64,000 nt of DNA. Origin: Chondrus crispus. Its lineage: Eukaryota; Rhodophyta; Florideophyceae; Gigartinales; Gigartinaceae. Numbering within the stretch: the stretch's first letter is position 1; every line of letters begins with the position of its first letter. The stretch is taken from the NCBI RefSeq assembly GCF_000350225.1, contig NW_005178676.1, positions 7,998 to 71,997 on the forward strand. The letters run 5' to 3'. A program made the translations under genes and the position numbers. Below are positions 1 to 10,413 of this stretch, piece after piece. Below the pieces are notes generated by a model that was given only the letters and a program-made list of their open reading frames with translations, was not told where the DNA came from and did not search any database.

Positions 1-85
1 GCGGCGGCTGCGCGACGCCGCGGCGCGACGCCGGCACGCGAGGGAGCAGGGGCGAGGCCACGAAGGCGGCGCGCAAGGCGGTCAT
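1..85 (-). CDS. N-terminus of a probable organelle-targeted protein (partial)
   Basis: An ATG on the minus strand at 85 opens a reading frame that runs off the left edge of the window (28 codons visible). The peptide begins MTALRAAFVASPLLPRVPAS and continues with Arg, Ala and Ser and no acidic residues, as expected of a plastid or mitochondrial transit peptide. Codons are strongly GC-ending, like the carrier gene to its right. The gene would be divergent from that carrier, sharing a 0.4-kb upstream region. The mature protein is not visible, so no function can be given. A chance frame in GC-rich DNA is the alternative. Confidence 0.4.
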   Translation of the reverse strand, partial: MTALRAAFVASPLLPRVPASRRGVAQPP

Positions 86-481
86 GGCACGGGTGAAGGG
101 CGCAGCGATAGTGGCCCGGGGAGTTGCATCGACGCGCACGTGACCAATGCGCGCGGCGTTGCCTAGATAAGGGCGATGGCTCCCGTGCATCGCGCTGCAT
201 GCCCAGAGGTGCGGACGGAGACGCACGCTCCACCTGTGCGATGGCGATTGGCGCACGTGCCGGGGCGGCGGATTGGGCACACACGTGGACCACGTGGCCA
301 GGTCGCAATCTCCGCACCCGACGGCCACGCTTCGCCCGCCGCAATTGGCTGCCCTGCTCTCTAGAGCCGCCTTGGCTGCTTGCAGCGAGTTGCACAACTC
401 TCTGCACCCCGCCGACGTCCACGCCAATCTGGCATTCCCGCGCCGCCGTCACCCTCCCTGCCACCCTGCCACCCCGCCACC
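86..481. promoter_or_regulatory. Putative divergent promoter region
   Basis: This GC-rich spacer separates the minus-strand start at 85 from the carrier start at 482. It contains ATTGG (reverse CCAAT) at 247-251, 272-276 and 344-348, and a forward CCAAT at 424-428. The last ~70 bases before the carrier ATG are strongly C/T-rich on the coding strand. No TATA box is seen. Function as a promoter is inferred from position and CCAAT boxes only. Confidence 0.35.
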
Positions 482-1549
482 ATGCCGCTGTTCCCCCTGC
501 GCCGCCCCTCCGCCCGGCGGACGCCTCCCTTCCAGCTGGCAGCGCTCTCCGCGCGCAGCGACACTCGCCCGGCGCACCGCAAGCAGCTGCCGTCGCTGAT
601 CGCCGGCGGCATCGCGGGCTCTCTGTCGGCGGCGGTGACGTGCCCGATGGAGGTCGTGAAGACGCACCTGCAGGCGTCCAAGGGCGGGTCGCAGGTCGCG
701 CTCACGGCAAACGGCCCGTTCTCTATCGCGCGCAACATCGCGCGCGCCGAGGGCGTGCGCGGCTTCTTCCGCGGGCTGCTGCCCACGCTCATCGGCATCC
801 TGCCGGCGCGGGCCACCTACTTTTGGGCGTACGCCACGACTAAGTCGTCGCTTTCGCAGCGCTTTGGGGAGAGCCCACTCGTGCATATGCTGTCCGCGGC
901 CGCCGCGGGCGTGTCGTCGAATACACTCACCAACCCGATCTGGCTCATGAAGTCCCGCGTGCAGCTGCAGGCGGGCGCTACCGCCGGGAACCCTATGGTG
1001 TACCGCGGGTACGGCGATGCCATGGTGCGCATCTTCAGAGAGGAGGGGGTGGCCGGGTTTTTCAAGGGGCTCACCGCGTCGTACTGGGGCGTGACGGAGG
1101 GCGCGCTACACTTTGTCGTGTACGAGCGGTTGAAAGCCAAGCTGGTGGAGGAGAACCGCCGAAAGATCGCCCAGGGGCACTACTTGACCACCCCGCGCAT
1201 GACGGAGGACCCGCAGCGACTCACCAGTTTGCAGTACCTGAGCGCTGCGGCCCTGTCCAAGCTGCTGGCGTCCATGGCCACGTATCCGCACGAGGTCGTC
1301 AGGCTCAGAATGAGGGAGCAGCCCAAGTTTGTCGGTGCCGTGCCGAAATACAGAGGCATGATCCAATCGCTGCGGGTCATCGCCAGGGAGGAAGGACGCA
1401 GAGGCTTGTATGCGGGCATGGGTACCCATTTGGCGCGCGTTGTGCCTAATGCTGCCCTCATGTTCTTCACGTATGAGGTCGTCGTTAAGTGGATCGAGAA
1501 GAGGCAGGCCGCCACTCCGATGAAGAGGGACAATCAGAGCAAGGTATGA
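482..1549 (+). CDS. Mitochondrial carrier, pyrimidine nucleotide (RIM2/SLC25A33-36) type
   Basis: This 355-residue member of the mitochondrial carrier family consists of three ~100-residue repeats. Each carries the signature Pro-X-[Asp/Glu]-X-X-[Lys/Arg]: PMEVVK in repeat 1, PIWLMK in repeat 2 and PHEVVR in repeat 3. The Trp replacing the acidic residue in repeat 2 is typical of the folate/FAD/NAD/pyrimidine-nucleotide subfamily. The stretches around ATYFWAY, ASYWGVTEG and ATYPHEVVRLR resemble yeast Rim2 and animal SLC25A33/36, which exchange pyrimidine nucleotides across the inner mitochondrial membrane. The ATG at 482 sits in a perfect CCACCATG context; the frame is open further upstream but only through C/T-rich leader. 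The N-terminus is Arg-rich. A NAD+ or FAD carrier of the same subfamily is the main alternative. Confidence 0.85.
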   Translation: MPLFPLRRPSARRTPPFQLAALSARSDTRPAHRKQLPSLIAGGIAGSLSAAVTCPMEVVKTHLQASKGGSQVALTANGPFSIARNIARAEGVRGFFRGLLPTLIGILPARATYFWAYATTKSSLSQRFGESPLVHMLSAAAAGVSSNTLTNPIWLMKSRVQLQAGATAGNPMVYRGYGDAMVRIFREEGVAGFFKGLTASYWGVTEGALHFVVYERLKAKLVEENRRKIAQGHYLTTPRMTEDPQRLTSLQYLSAAALSKLLASMATYPHEVVRLRMREQPKFVGAVPKYRGMIQSLRVIAREEGRRGLYAGMGTHLARVVPNAALMFFTYEVVVKWIEKRQAATPMKRDNQSKV

Positions 1550-2160
1550 TGATACGGTCGCGATGGTATCTTTTGGAAGGCGTAACATACCCCTTTCCCC
1601 TTTTTTCGTTTTGTTTAACTGTGAGCTGATGGGAAGGCGGTGGAGTTTTCGTTTGCTCCGAATACGACTATGCCTGCTGGCTCTTCAACAGCATGTATTC
1701 CATCAAGCGATTTCGCATCTGGTGCACTGCACTGCCTTTTCCACCGAGACGTACTAGTGCGGTGGATTCCGTGATGAGCTCCACATCCATCCCCGCCGAA
1801 CGATCTTTCCTCCACCAACTTCGCGCCTGTGTACAGATACACATACAACTCCCTTCAATGAATATCATCATGACACATCTGTATGCTCAGCAAAAACAAG
1901 CCATGCACAATTCGCTACACTGTACACGACAACCAAGCTCTGCGACTACATAGGAAAACATTGCAGACCGGCAGTCACCGACCATGGCGGTAACGGACAA
2001 CGGCCGCAAAAGTTTAATGTTAGTGAACCAATTTTACATAAACTTCACAAGTGTTCTTCGCAACTGCTGGAGGGCGTTCCTCATCGGACACCTCAGCTAG
2101 ATAGGGGTGGTGTTCCATATCCAATTCTCTTCTTACTGCTCAAGTGCTGTTACAACAATG
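1550..2160. other. Convergent 3' intergenic spacer
   Basis: This 0.6-kb spacer lies between the tail-to-tail ends of the carrier (+) and the kinase (-). No RNA gene, repeat or credible coding frame is seen; it should hold both 3' UTRs and polyadenylation sites. Confidence 0.5.
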
Positions 2161-4368
2161 CTACGATGAGCCTGTCTCCCATGCCATAAATTCCTGAGGA
2201 GCAACTGGCGAAGACTTCCGCACGGATGGCTTGAATAAAGGTGGCAGTCCCCCGCTACTCAAACGGTCCATGACCAAGGGCTGGGGATCTCTGCCCACCT
2301 TCAAGGGCACCGGCACAGATGGATGGCGGAACAGGCTTGTATCGGGTGCCGGCATCGGAATAGGCTCTGGCAAGGCAATGCGACTCATTCCATCGTCAAT
2401 CGGAATCTGAAACTGTGGGCACGGAGCACGACCTCTAGAAAACATTTGCGCCTCGAGCGATTCTGTTGGTAAATGCGACCTAGACGTAGTTGCCACAGGG
2501 GAACTTGCCGGCGTTGGTGCCGGAACAAGGCCTCCCTCAGGCATATTCACGATGGCCTGCAGAGGCTTGATTCGGACTCCAAAGTCCGGAATCGACCTCG
2601 ACCGTGGAATCTTGCGACCTCCAGTCGAGTTCCGCTTCTTTTCATTCTCCTTCTTTGCCGCGGCTAGTGCAATTACATCGTGAATCCTGCGCTTTGCGTA
2701 CTTTGTCACGTAATCTTCACTGAAAGACTCGGGCACGTAGAGCGACGACATGCTCTGATGGCGGCGATGAAGATGATCGTCTCCACTTATTGGCAATGGC
2801 GGATGAATTTTCACCTCCAGGTCAGAAAAATTGCGTTCCCGCGCCACGTTTGCCTCTTCCGCTTCATTGATGAGCTTCGTCAACTCTGACACGTGATACG
2901 GTTCGTCCCGGCGACTGTACATCATCAAACCGATATCATAAAGCGTCAAACCAGCAGCAACACCCTTTTGTAATAACATCGTGGCTATTTTCAAACCTTG
3001 CAGCGATCCAGGAAGAAGCTTGCCATCAAGTTCGTTGTCCAGAATGTTTGCCTCAGAATCCGCGTCAAGATGTGCAATGTAATTCTTCAGACGGTCTGAC
3101 AGTGGTTCCCGCACCATAGGCCAATCCATCCACACTGGCCATGGAATGGATTGCACCGTCTCCGGCAAAATGTATCCATGGTCGATGGGAACAAGATTAT
3201 AACGGCGATTCGGGGCGATCGACTTGGTGACGAGAATATTCCCTCCATGACGATCGTGGTTAAGCGTCCGGATGTCAAGAATGGCAATACGTTGCACTTG
3301 TTCCTTGTCGAAGACGCCAGGTCCAAAGTCATCGGCATCGCCCACGTTCTTCATGAAGACTTGTAGAGCACCCATCTTTGTCCTCATACGCGAGAAAGAA
3401 TCGTCAGGCGAGCCAACCGTGGACTTCTCTATGACATCATCCTCAAACACGTCATCCCCACCAGTCGTAGATATGGAATGGGCACGGATGTGTTTGGCCT
3501 TCTGGTTCTTCTCAGGGACATCTGACGAGAATTTGCAAGTAGCAAGCGCTGTCTGGGGCACCCGGGCAAAGCGATCATGGTCGAGTAAATATGCTGCAAC
3601 TTCCTTGTACGCGCCTTCTCCCGCATGAAAGCCGCCAGAGCGACCCGAGAAGGACTCATTGGTGATACCCTCGTCACCAGAGTCGGAACTGAGACTCTTG
3701 GTGCGATGCAAGAAATAATTGAAGCTGTCCGGCAACGGTGAGAGTGGGGATGAAGAAAAGCCCCCATGAGCAGGCCCAAGCGAGAACTCTGAACCATTGT
3801 CCTCCCCAAAGCGCAGACTTATGGGTTGCGGTGCAGGCAACGCAGGGGGAGACATGTCAATGTCAGTAGCCTCTTCATCGACCGGCTTGAAGACGCAGAG
3901 CACATCACCATTTCCACCCCGAATAAAGTAGGTACCGCACACACCTTCCCGGGGAGGACGCTCCGCTCGGGCGCTTCCACGCTGGAAGGCGGTACGGACC
4001 TCATCGGTGGCGAGGGCGACCTCTGAGAAGTCCCAGGGTTCGAAGCGTAGGATGCGATCGTCGAATGTGGCATCACGGGGGATGTCGAGGCGTCCGTTGG
4101 GGTGGCCAGAGACCCACTTCTTCGCGGCACGTGAAACTAGCTCGACGGAAGGGCGGGACGAGGACCAAACCGTGGCGAGATCATCTTGAGAAAGCAGCGA
4201 TGGGGTAGGCATGTGTGAATGGGAGGCATGGAAAGAGCGATGGGCATTGGACGGCAGGCTTGTGCCGAGGGGGGTGAAGAAGTCGGGATCGAGCGAAGAC
4301 TTGACGGCAGACATTGCCGACACTGAGCGGGTCGGGATGGGGATAGAGCCAGCGGAGGGCGGAGGCAT
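2161..4368 (-). CDS. Phosphatidylinositol 4-kinase gamma-like (PI3/4K-family) kinase
   Basis: This 735-residue protein has a central type II PI4K / PI4K-gamma catalytic domain. Visible motifs in order are the nucleotide-binding strand ending VLCVFKPVDEE, the KEVAAYLLD helix, KMGALQ, the catalytic loop in ILDIRTLNHDRHGGNILV, and the metal-binding LVPIDHGYILPE followed by a W-rich PWPVWMDW segment. In plants this family (UbDK-gamma) includes both lipid kinases and proteins that phosphorylate protein substrates; plant members often have N-terminal ubiquitin-like domains, which are absent here. Instead the N-terminal ~130 residues and C-terminal ~150 residues are Ser/Pro-rich and probably disordered. 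The ATG at 4368 is the first in the frame; the frame continues 43 codons upstream without another ATG. Transcription would start in the purine/pyrimidine-skewed region upstream. Whether it acts on lipid or protein cannot be decided from sequence. Confidence 0.88.
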   Translation of the reverse strand: MPPPSAGSIPIPTRSVSAMSAVKSSLDPDFFTPLGTSLPSNAHRSFHASHSHMPTPSLLSQDDLATVWSSSRPSVELVSRAAKKWVSGHPNGRLDIPRDATFDDRILRFEPWDFSEVALATDEVRTAFQRGSARAERPPREGVCGTYFIRGGNGDVLCVFKPVDEEATDIDMSPPALPAPQPISLRFGEDNGSEFSLGPAHGGFSSSPLSPLPDSFNYFLHRTKSLSSDSGDEGITNESFSGRSGGFHAGEGAYKEVAAYLLDHDRFARVPQTALATCKFSSDVPEKNQKAKHIRAHSISTTGGDDVFEDDVIEKSTVGSPDDSFSRMRTKMGALQVFMKNVGDADDFGPGVFDKEQVQRIAILDIRTLNHDRHGGNILVTKSIAPNRRYNLVPIDHGYILPETVQSIPWPVWMDWPMVREPLSDRLKNYIAHLDADSEANILDNELDGKLLPGSLQGLKIATMLLQKGVAAGLTLYDIGLMMYSRRDEPYHVSELTKLINEAEEANVARERNFSDLEVKIHPPLPISGDDHLHRRHQSMSSLYVPESFSEDYVTKYAKRRIHDVIALAAAKKENEKKRNSTGGRKIPRSRSIPDFGVRIKPLQAIVNMPEGGLVPAPTPASSPVATTSRSHLPTESLEAQMFSRGRAPCPQFQIPIDDGMSRIALPEPIPMPAPDTSLFRHPSVPVPLKVGRDPQPLVMDRLSSGGLPPLFKPSVRKSSPVAPQEFMAWETGSS

Positions 4369-5580
4369 GTCGGGATATGTGATGGAGTAGTTAAAACAAA
4401 TGAGGAAGCGGTGAAGGTGGAAGTAAGCAGGGCGGGTTGGTGGTCGTACAGGAAAATGCGGAGATGCTGCGAGACAAGAGAGGATTGTGAAGGTCACCGC
4501 ACAAGGGTGAACGCTTGAGTGCCGGGATAGATGCGATGAGTTGTAGCGAGGTTGGCAGTGTTCAAGGCGAGAAACTCAAACGCAAGAAGCGAATCGGGGA
4601 GTCCAGCCCACTCTGATGTGGGAGAGATGGATGTCGAAAGTGGTTACATCATCATCATGAAGCGGAAATAATTTGAAATACGATTAGCTTGAGTGTGGAA
4701 ACAAGCTGAACGAAGAGAAGGATGTCAGCGGGCGGCTGAATAAGGGCAACGAGGTCGGAGTGTGGACGTTAGCGGAAAGAGCAGCGCCGCGACCCCAAAC
4801 GACAGAAACGGAAAAGAGTGAAGAAGGATAAACGAGTGAGCGAGGTATCAGTGATGAGGAGGTAGGCGAATGCGGAGCGATATGGGCAGTGGTGGCAGCG
4901 AGGGATTAGATAGGCGTTGAGTGGAGGGAGGAAGAGGGGAAAGTGGGGAGGTGCAGGGGAAGTGGGAGAAAGTTGGGGATGAAGATATGGATCCGGGTTT
5001 GAGTTGGGATATGAAAGGAAAAGTAAAGGAGACGACAGGAGGAAGGGGCAGGGCAAAAAGAAAAGACGAGCGGTATGACACGATACGCTGTACAGAAACG
5101 CTAGAGCGGGCCGCGTGGGGCCACGGAGATGAGATAGAGACTGAGCACACAGAAGTGGCGGGTGCAAGTGGAAGACGGCGAAGGAGTATGAAGGGACTGC
5201 ACGATAGATGAGACCAGAAAGAGAAAGAACGCAGCGGGGAACAGGGTAAGAGGGGACTCAAGGGGAAAGGGAGAAAGGCGCGGAGGGCGGAGCGGGGGGG
5301 TGGCGGGTGGCGGTGGAACAGACACAAAACGCAATCGAACGCAAACGGAAGCAAGGTAGTCGATGCAGCTGGCGTCGCTGGGTAACGGAGGGATGCAATG
5401 AATAGGGGGATGAGGGGGATGAGGGTGATGTGGATGTCGAAGTGGTCGATCTCGTGGAGGAGGAAGAGAATGTTGGGGTAGGGGTGCGCACGCAGGGGCC
5501 TGTCAGGTCGGTGCGGGGCGAGGCAGAGAGGCTCGATTCGGGTACAGAACAAGTGGAGCAAAGGATTGATTTTTGGGTGT
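4369..5580. promoter_or_regulatory. Purine-rich (+) / C,T-rich (-) leader region upstream of the kinase
   Basis: From about 4800 to 5500 the plus strand is dominated by GGA/GAGG/AAG runs, so the minus strand, which is the sense strand of the kinase gene, is a long C/T-rich tract. Frames here translate to Ser/Pro/Leu low-complexity peptides and are not convincing genes. The tract probably forms the kinase 5' UTR/promoter. Confidence 0.4.
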
Positions 5581-8500
5581 TGAGAGCGTTGAGGCCTCAC
5601 GCTTCTTCCACGAGCTTCTGGAAGTGGGCCTTGTTTACTCACCCATGCCTTGGGATACGCTGCTTGTTCCTATCGCCACACGCATTCCTCTTTTTCTCAT
5701 TGCTTTTCTCACCCGCATGCAATCTGCCAGCACTCTCCGCGTAATGACATGCGTCAAAATGCGAAATAATAATCTTAAAAAACCTCCCACACGTTATCCT
5801 ATATCGTTTATCGCAACCTCTGATATGGCCTGGCCAGGCTAGCGGCCTGGCCCAAACGCCTCTAATTTCTGGCGTCCTTTCTCATATGAGACCCTGCCCG
5901 AACCAACCGAAACGCCGTAAATACATTCTGCTGTACATTACATTTTAAGTCCTCTCCAGTTCGCTGGCCAGCACACGCACTCGCGACACCTGGCCCCTTG
6001 ACCTCAACGGTGTTCTCCTTCGCCCCAGACTTACTCGAGTACCTTGCCGGCGCTCCCTGGCCAGTGAAAGCGCTTCAGTGCGCCGAACCACTTACACAAA
6101 AAAAACTGTCCAAAAACAAACCCCTTCTTATTCTGACACCTTGCTGCAAACGGACAGACCTCACGGCTGACTTTCAATCACTTGCTCGATAAAAATTCTT
6201 TCGCGTTGACAAGTGATTCCTCCACGCTGGAATGACGGCACTAGCCACCCATTCGATCACACGTTGCATATCCAGTGATCGCCAGAACGGACCGAGATGT
6301 CATGTTCCACGTGTCACCCCTCCATATCGTGCTGCACCTCCACTTTGCGACGCGAAATGGCCCAATGCTATACGACACCTTCTGGCGTGAGTACTCCCTA
6401 CAAGTACAGTACGTGGTCCGCAGGGCCCTGTGCACGACTGTTCGGCGATCTGTGCTATCGAAAGAGTCTAGTGATGGCCACGAGAAAGAGATTCGTTGGA
6501 GGAGCTCATGTGTTGAAAGGCCCAGAGCTCTCACTCCCTCAGCAGTGCCTCAGGAACGAACATGTAAGGGCTGGTCTCGACCACAACCACGGTTCAAGAG
6601 AGTTTTTGAGAGACAAAAAATCTAGGCGATGGCATTTTGTTTGCAAATCACAGGCGGAGATCGTGCACAGGATCCCACTGTAATGCAGCCATGCTTGTTT
6701 TTGATGAACCTGACAGCCCTCATGCTTTCGAATTTGTCAGCTGGTGGTTCTAGGCTGGAACAGAGGCAAATACCGAAGGTACCGTTGGGCCTGAGCGAGT
6801 GATCCTGCACGGTTTCTAGGCCTTGCAACTCTCGAGACTCCTGCATGGAACAGTACCCTTGGGTAAAGGGTACTCACAGTCTCGAATGATTGCGAACTCG
6901 CAGTATGAAGCTGTCCTCGTACTCGAGTACAGTGTCTTACATTTTCGATACGCTGCAGTAAAGAATCCCATATACCCCAGGTGCGGAGCCTCCTTTTTGA
7001 AGGATATTGCTCGAGAATTGGGATATTCTCCACCCGTCCTTTGATCGCGATGCCGCAAAACAACCACCACAGAAAGAGCCAAAAACATCATCTTATCATC
7101 ATCTCGATTTACGACTCACTGCTCTCAAGAGACACTTGTCACTCTCCAACACGTAGACATTCGGACAGAAGCATGCTCCCGCAGAGGCATTTTGTCCCAG
7201 TTCAAACGTCCGACAGCCCACTGTATGTCGGGCCCCTGTCAGGATATGTGATTGAACGCTCGTTTCTTCAAGCCAACAAACCACGTTCCACCACTTGTTT
7301 CTACACGCACGATTCCCCCGCTCTGGTCCGGGCCCCATATCTAACAACTTATTCACGGGACTCACATCTCCGGCGAAGCACATGTGAGACTGATGGTGGT
7401 GGTTGCAGAATGAAAGCCACCACGCCGCACGTGCAAATGATTGGCCAGACGCGAATGCAATGTGACCAATGCGGACGAGGGTAGTCATGCGGAGTGGCCG
7501 CGAGACGTTATGCGCACCATGGAACACACGATCACGAGGGCACGTCGCGAGGTGCGGACAAAATGACCGCTTGCGAGGGGTGTCTACCGCAGGTTGCGCC
7601 CGACTTTCCGCCCTCTCACCCCCATCATTAAGCACAAAGGTTGACGTCCGAGCGACTCCGCTCCTCGCAAATGCTACAGTGCTGTCCACTCGGGAGTGAG
7701 TTCAAGGTCAATCCCCATGCCAGAGCTTGCCCTCCGCATGCATAACCCTTGCTACATGTCTAAGCGAGTAGTGGCGGATACTGTGCTCCTGTGCCATGCG
7801 ACACTTTTTCGTAGCCTTGCGATTGCGAAACATGATACAGTATGTAACCACTTTCTCAACGCAACCACGCTGTATGGTAGAACGCCAAGCCCAGGCCCAG
7901 CTCGTATTGCGGTATAGATGCCGTGCAACTCGCTAATGAACACAACGATTGGTGCAGTCTTTGACGAACAATGAGACGCGCCGACAGCGGGCTTGTGTTT
8001 CGCACACCCCCCTCCCAAAGCACAGGCCCCGAATCTTTCTTGCTATCCTCTCTTACGGACTGCCTCCTCTCGGCATTCCCCCTCAAGATATTTAGTACGA
8101 TTCAATCCGTTTCTTCAAACGACGTCCGATTTCGTCTACCCTAACAGCTCTCCGAATAATATTATTGCGATGCCTTGTGTCAAGTGAGCGGCCCACAGCC
8201 CGCGATCCACCGCGCATATCGACAGACAGACAGCGCAAGTGCTCGGAAAGGGAGTGGAGTGAAGAGCCCTAGTTTATTACCATTGGGAGCAGTGGCCTTC
8301 TTCCATCGGCTCTGTGCCACCGATCTCCCAGGACGTTCTCAAAGCCTGACGTTTAACCACATTTTTGTGATTGGCTGTCGCTCGGGACGTGGCCACGTTG
8401 CGAGCAAACTTGTGACTACAGTATGATGAATGTGCTTCCACTGCAGTCCTGTACAGTATTTCACAGCGCAAACTCCTTGTAAGACGCGTCAGCTGACGGA

Positions 8501-9316
8501 CCCAAGGGCTGACGGTAAAAATGATGGAGCGGTGTGCCGCGTGGGCATCCCTCTGCGAGAGTTGTCATGCGGTAAGCTGTTGTGTTTCTGCTGTGTTTCT
8601 ACCGTACAACCAGATTCATCCTTTTGCACGATGCCAGCCAGCCGCTTCAATCACGGATCGCTGATCGCATCGACTTGGTGGCTTCGCCACCGCGACCTCG
8701 TTTCCTGCGTACAGCACATCTGTCGTACAACATAAAAATTCACAATGTGTGTTGTGGTGGCCTGCGACGGTGTGCTACGCATCAACCGGTGCAGGCCTGT
8801 TTCCACCCGCCCTTCGCAGCAAGTGGAACCACTTGCTGTACGCGGCAACAAGCCTCCCCCGAGCGAGCTGCGTGTGCTGGCGATCCTTCAGGACAAGATA
8901 CTTGTACACTGCACTGTCTCGTCCCCGATCGTCAGCAAAGAGGGGACACGGGTTGGGGGCTGAATTACGGTGAAGGGACGATTCAGTTTGGGCAAAACGC
9001 GTCTCCCTCTAACGAAACAATCGAGTGCATCCCTGTTGATAGGCCCCAAACGTCAAGAGTCCATGCCGACCATGTTCGAACGAGCACGCGCAGGAATTTG
9101 ACGAGTTCTCAGGTAAGATCGAGAGTACTGGATGTTGACATCCAACTGACATCAGTTGAGGAGAGCGCACGCAAGTCTGCTACAGTATGGTATCTACAAA
9201 GATGAATTCCCTCACAAAGCGGCAACCTCGAAAAGTTAAAATTATACTTCCCCCTTCCAGAGACACCCCACCAAGCTATAGATACGCCTTACTCCAATTC
9301 TACGTCTGCCCCGTTC
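5581..9316. other. Gene-poor spacer, 3.7 kb
   Basis: No frame here has codon bias or motifs resembling a protein family; the longest (8582-9205, + and 7099-7689, -) look random in composition. The spacer carries five TACAGTA heptamers (6405, 7836, 8417, 8452, 9181) and a 9-bp-arm hairpin at 6852-6874. It may be old transposon debris, but no element boundaries can be drawn. Confidence 0.45.
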
Positions 9317-9913
9317 TCACGCCTGCGCCTTAATCGCTTCTTCCACATCGCCTTTGATTAGCTCCTTAAGCTCTGCGTACGCTTTGTCAAGCTGATCGTT
9401 AACGATAACAGCATCGAATAATCCCTTCTCGTCCTTGGCTTGGATCTCCCTCATCGCATTCCCCAACCTCGTGACAATGGCCGCCTCCTCCTCTGTGCCC
9501 CTCCCCCTGAGCCTCTTCTCGAGCTCCTCTACGCTTGGCGGCGCAATGAAAACGTACTTTGCCACAAGCTCCTTCGCTCTCGCTGCGCGGCACCCTTGCA
9601 CGTCGATGTCGAGTATGCAGATCTTGCCTTGCTCTCTCACGGTCTCCACGGCCGCGACGGACGTTCCGTAGTGGCGCCCGTGCACCTCGGCGTGCTCGAT
9701 GAACTTGCCTTTCGCTACGTCGGACTCGATCTGTTCGGCTGTCGTGAAGTGGTAGTGCTTGCCGTTCTCTTCCCCGGGGCGCGGGGCGCGAGACGTGTGC
9801 GAGACGGAGAAGCCGAATAAGGTGGGGAATTCTTGACGCAGCTTCTCGATCAGAGTGCCTTTGCCGACGCCGGACGGGCCCGCGATCACGATTGCGCTAG
9901 GACCTCTTGTCAT
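9317..9913 (-). CDS. Guanylate kinase
   Basis: This 198-residue protein matches the length of cytosolic guanylate kinases, which convert GMP plus ATP to GDP plus ADP in purine salvage and GTP supply. The P-loop GPSGVGKGT occupies residues 12-20. The GMP-binding segment with SHTSRAPRPGE and the Tyr-containing GKHYHF follows, then EHAEVHGRHYGT (the family's Glu/Tyr GMP contacts) and CILDIDVQG at the end of the NMP-binding region. The lid Arg-rich RLRGRGTE and a C-terminal IVNDQLDKAYAEL segment complete the fold. The ATG at 9913 is the first in frame; the upstream extension has no ATG, so no organelle targeting peptide is predicted. It is divergent from the HAD-like gene across a 0.5-kb spacer containing a perfect TGACGTCA. 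Confidence 0.95.
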   Translation of the reverse strand: MTRGPSAIVIAGPSGVGKGTLIEKLRQEFPTLFGFSVSHTSRAPRPGEENGKHYHFTTAEQIESDVAKGKFIEHAEVHGRHYGTSVAAVETVREQGKICILDIDVQGCRAARAKELVAKYVFIAPPSVEELEKRLRGRGTEEEAAIVTRLGNAMREIQAKDEKGLFDAVIVNDQLDKAYAELKELIKGDVEEAIKAQA

Positions 9914-10071
9914 TGCGCAAAGGTGCGGATGCGCTGCGTCGAGGGATGGGGGAGGAGAAGAAAGAAACGCTCTTTCGTGCGGAGGGCGGACAGATGAGAA
10001 CAGATTAGCGAGAGGGATGATTGTGCAATCGCACAAATTCAATCGCTTCGAAAAGGGTAGTCATCTCATGA

Positions 10072-10079
10072 TGACGTCA
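10072..10079. promoter_or_regulatory. Perfect CRE-type palindrome TGACGTCA
   Basis: TGACGTCA, the classic binding site of CREB/ATF and plant TGA-type bZIP factors, lies in the 0.5-kb divergent spacer between the guanylate kinase start (9913, minus) and the HAD-like gene start (10414, plus). A regulatory role is inferred from position only; no other motif in this spacer stands out. Confidence 0.35.
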
Positions 10080-10413
10080 CGGGCAGAGTGTAGACGCTAT
10101 CGCCAGCTGCACCAACACTTTGCCGACAGTGTAATAATTTAAAATTGATCCATTTCGAAAATTTCAGATCCAGGTATCATAGATCTAAAGTTAGCGGCGT
10201 TCCGACAAGCGTAATCTGACGATATGCACAACCGCAAATTCTCGTGATAATAGACCTCGGGCTCTCGGCAGGTGTAAAACCCTTGTTCCTCACGCGTCTC
10301 TCTACCTTCACCACCTCACGACTTCCCAATGGCTATCACACTAACACCGCTGACATTTCTGCCAGCTCCACCCGTCGACAAGTGCTGCTCTCTTCCAATG
10401 TGCAAAGGTTAGG

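Noticed and set aside
4848-5642. 264-codon Ser/Pro/Leu-rich frame on the minus strand
   Set aside because: It is a translation of the C/T-rich leader; low complexity explains the lack of stops.
7099-7689. 196-codon frame on the minus strand
   Set aside because: No motif, no coding-like codon use, competing frames on the other strand of equal quality.
8582-9205. 207-codon open frame on the plus strand
   Set aside because: Composition is random-looking, no family motif, and it overlaps three TACAGTA-rich spacer segments; a chance frame.
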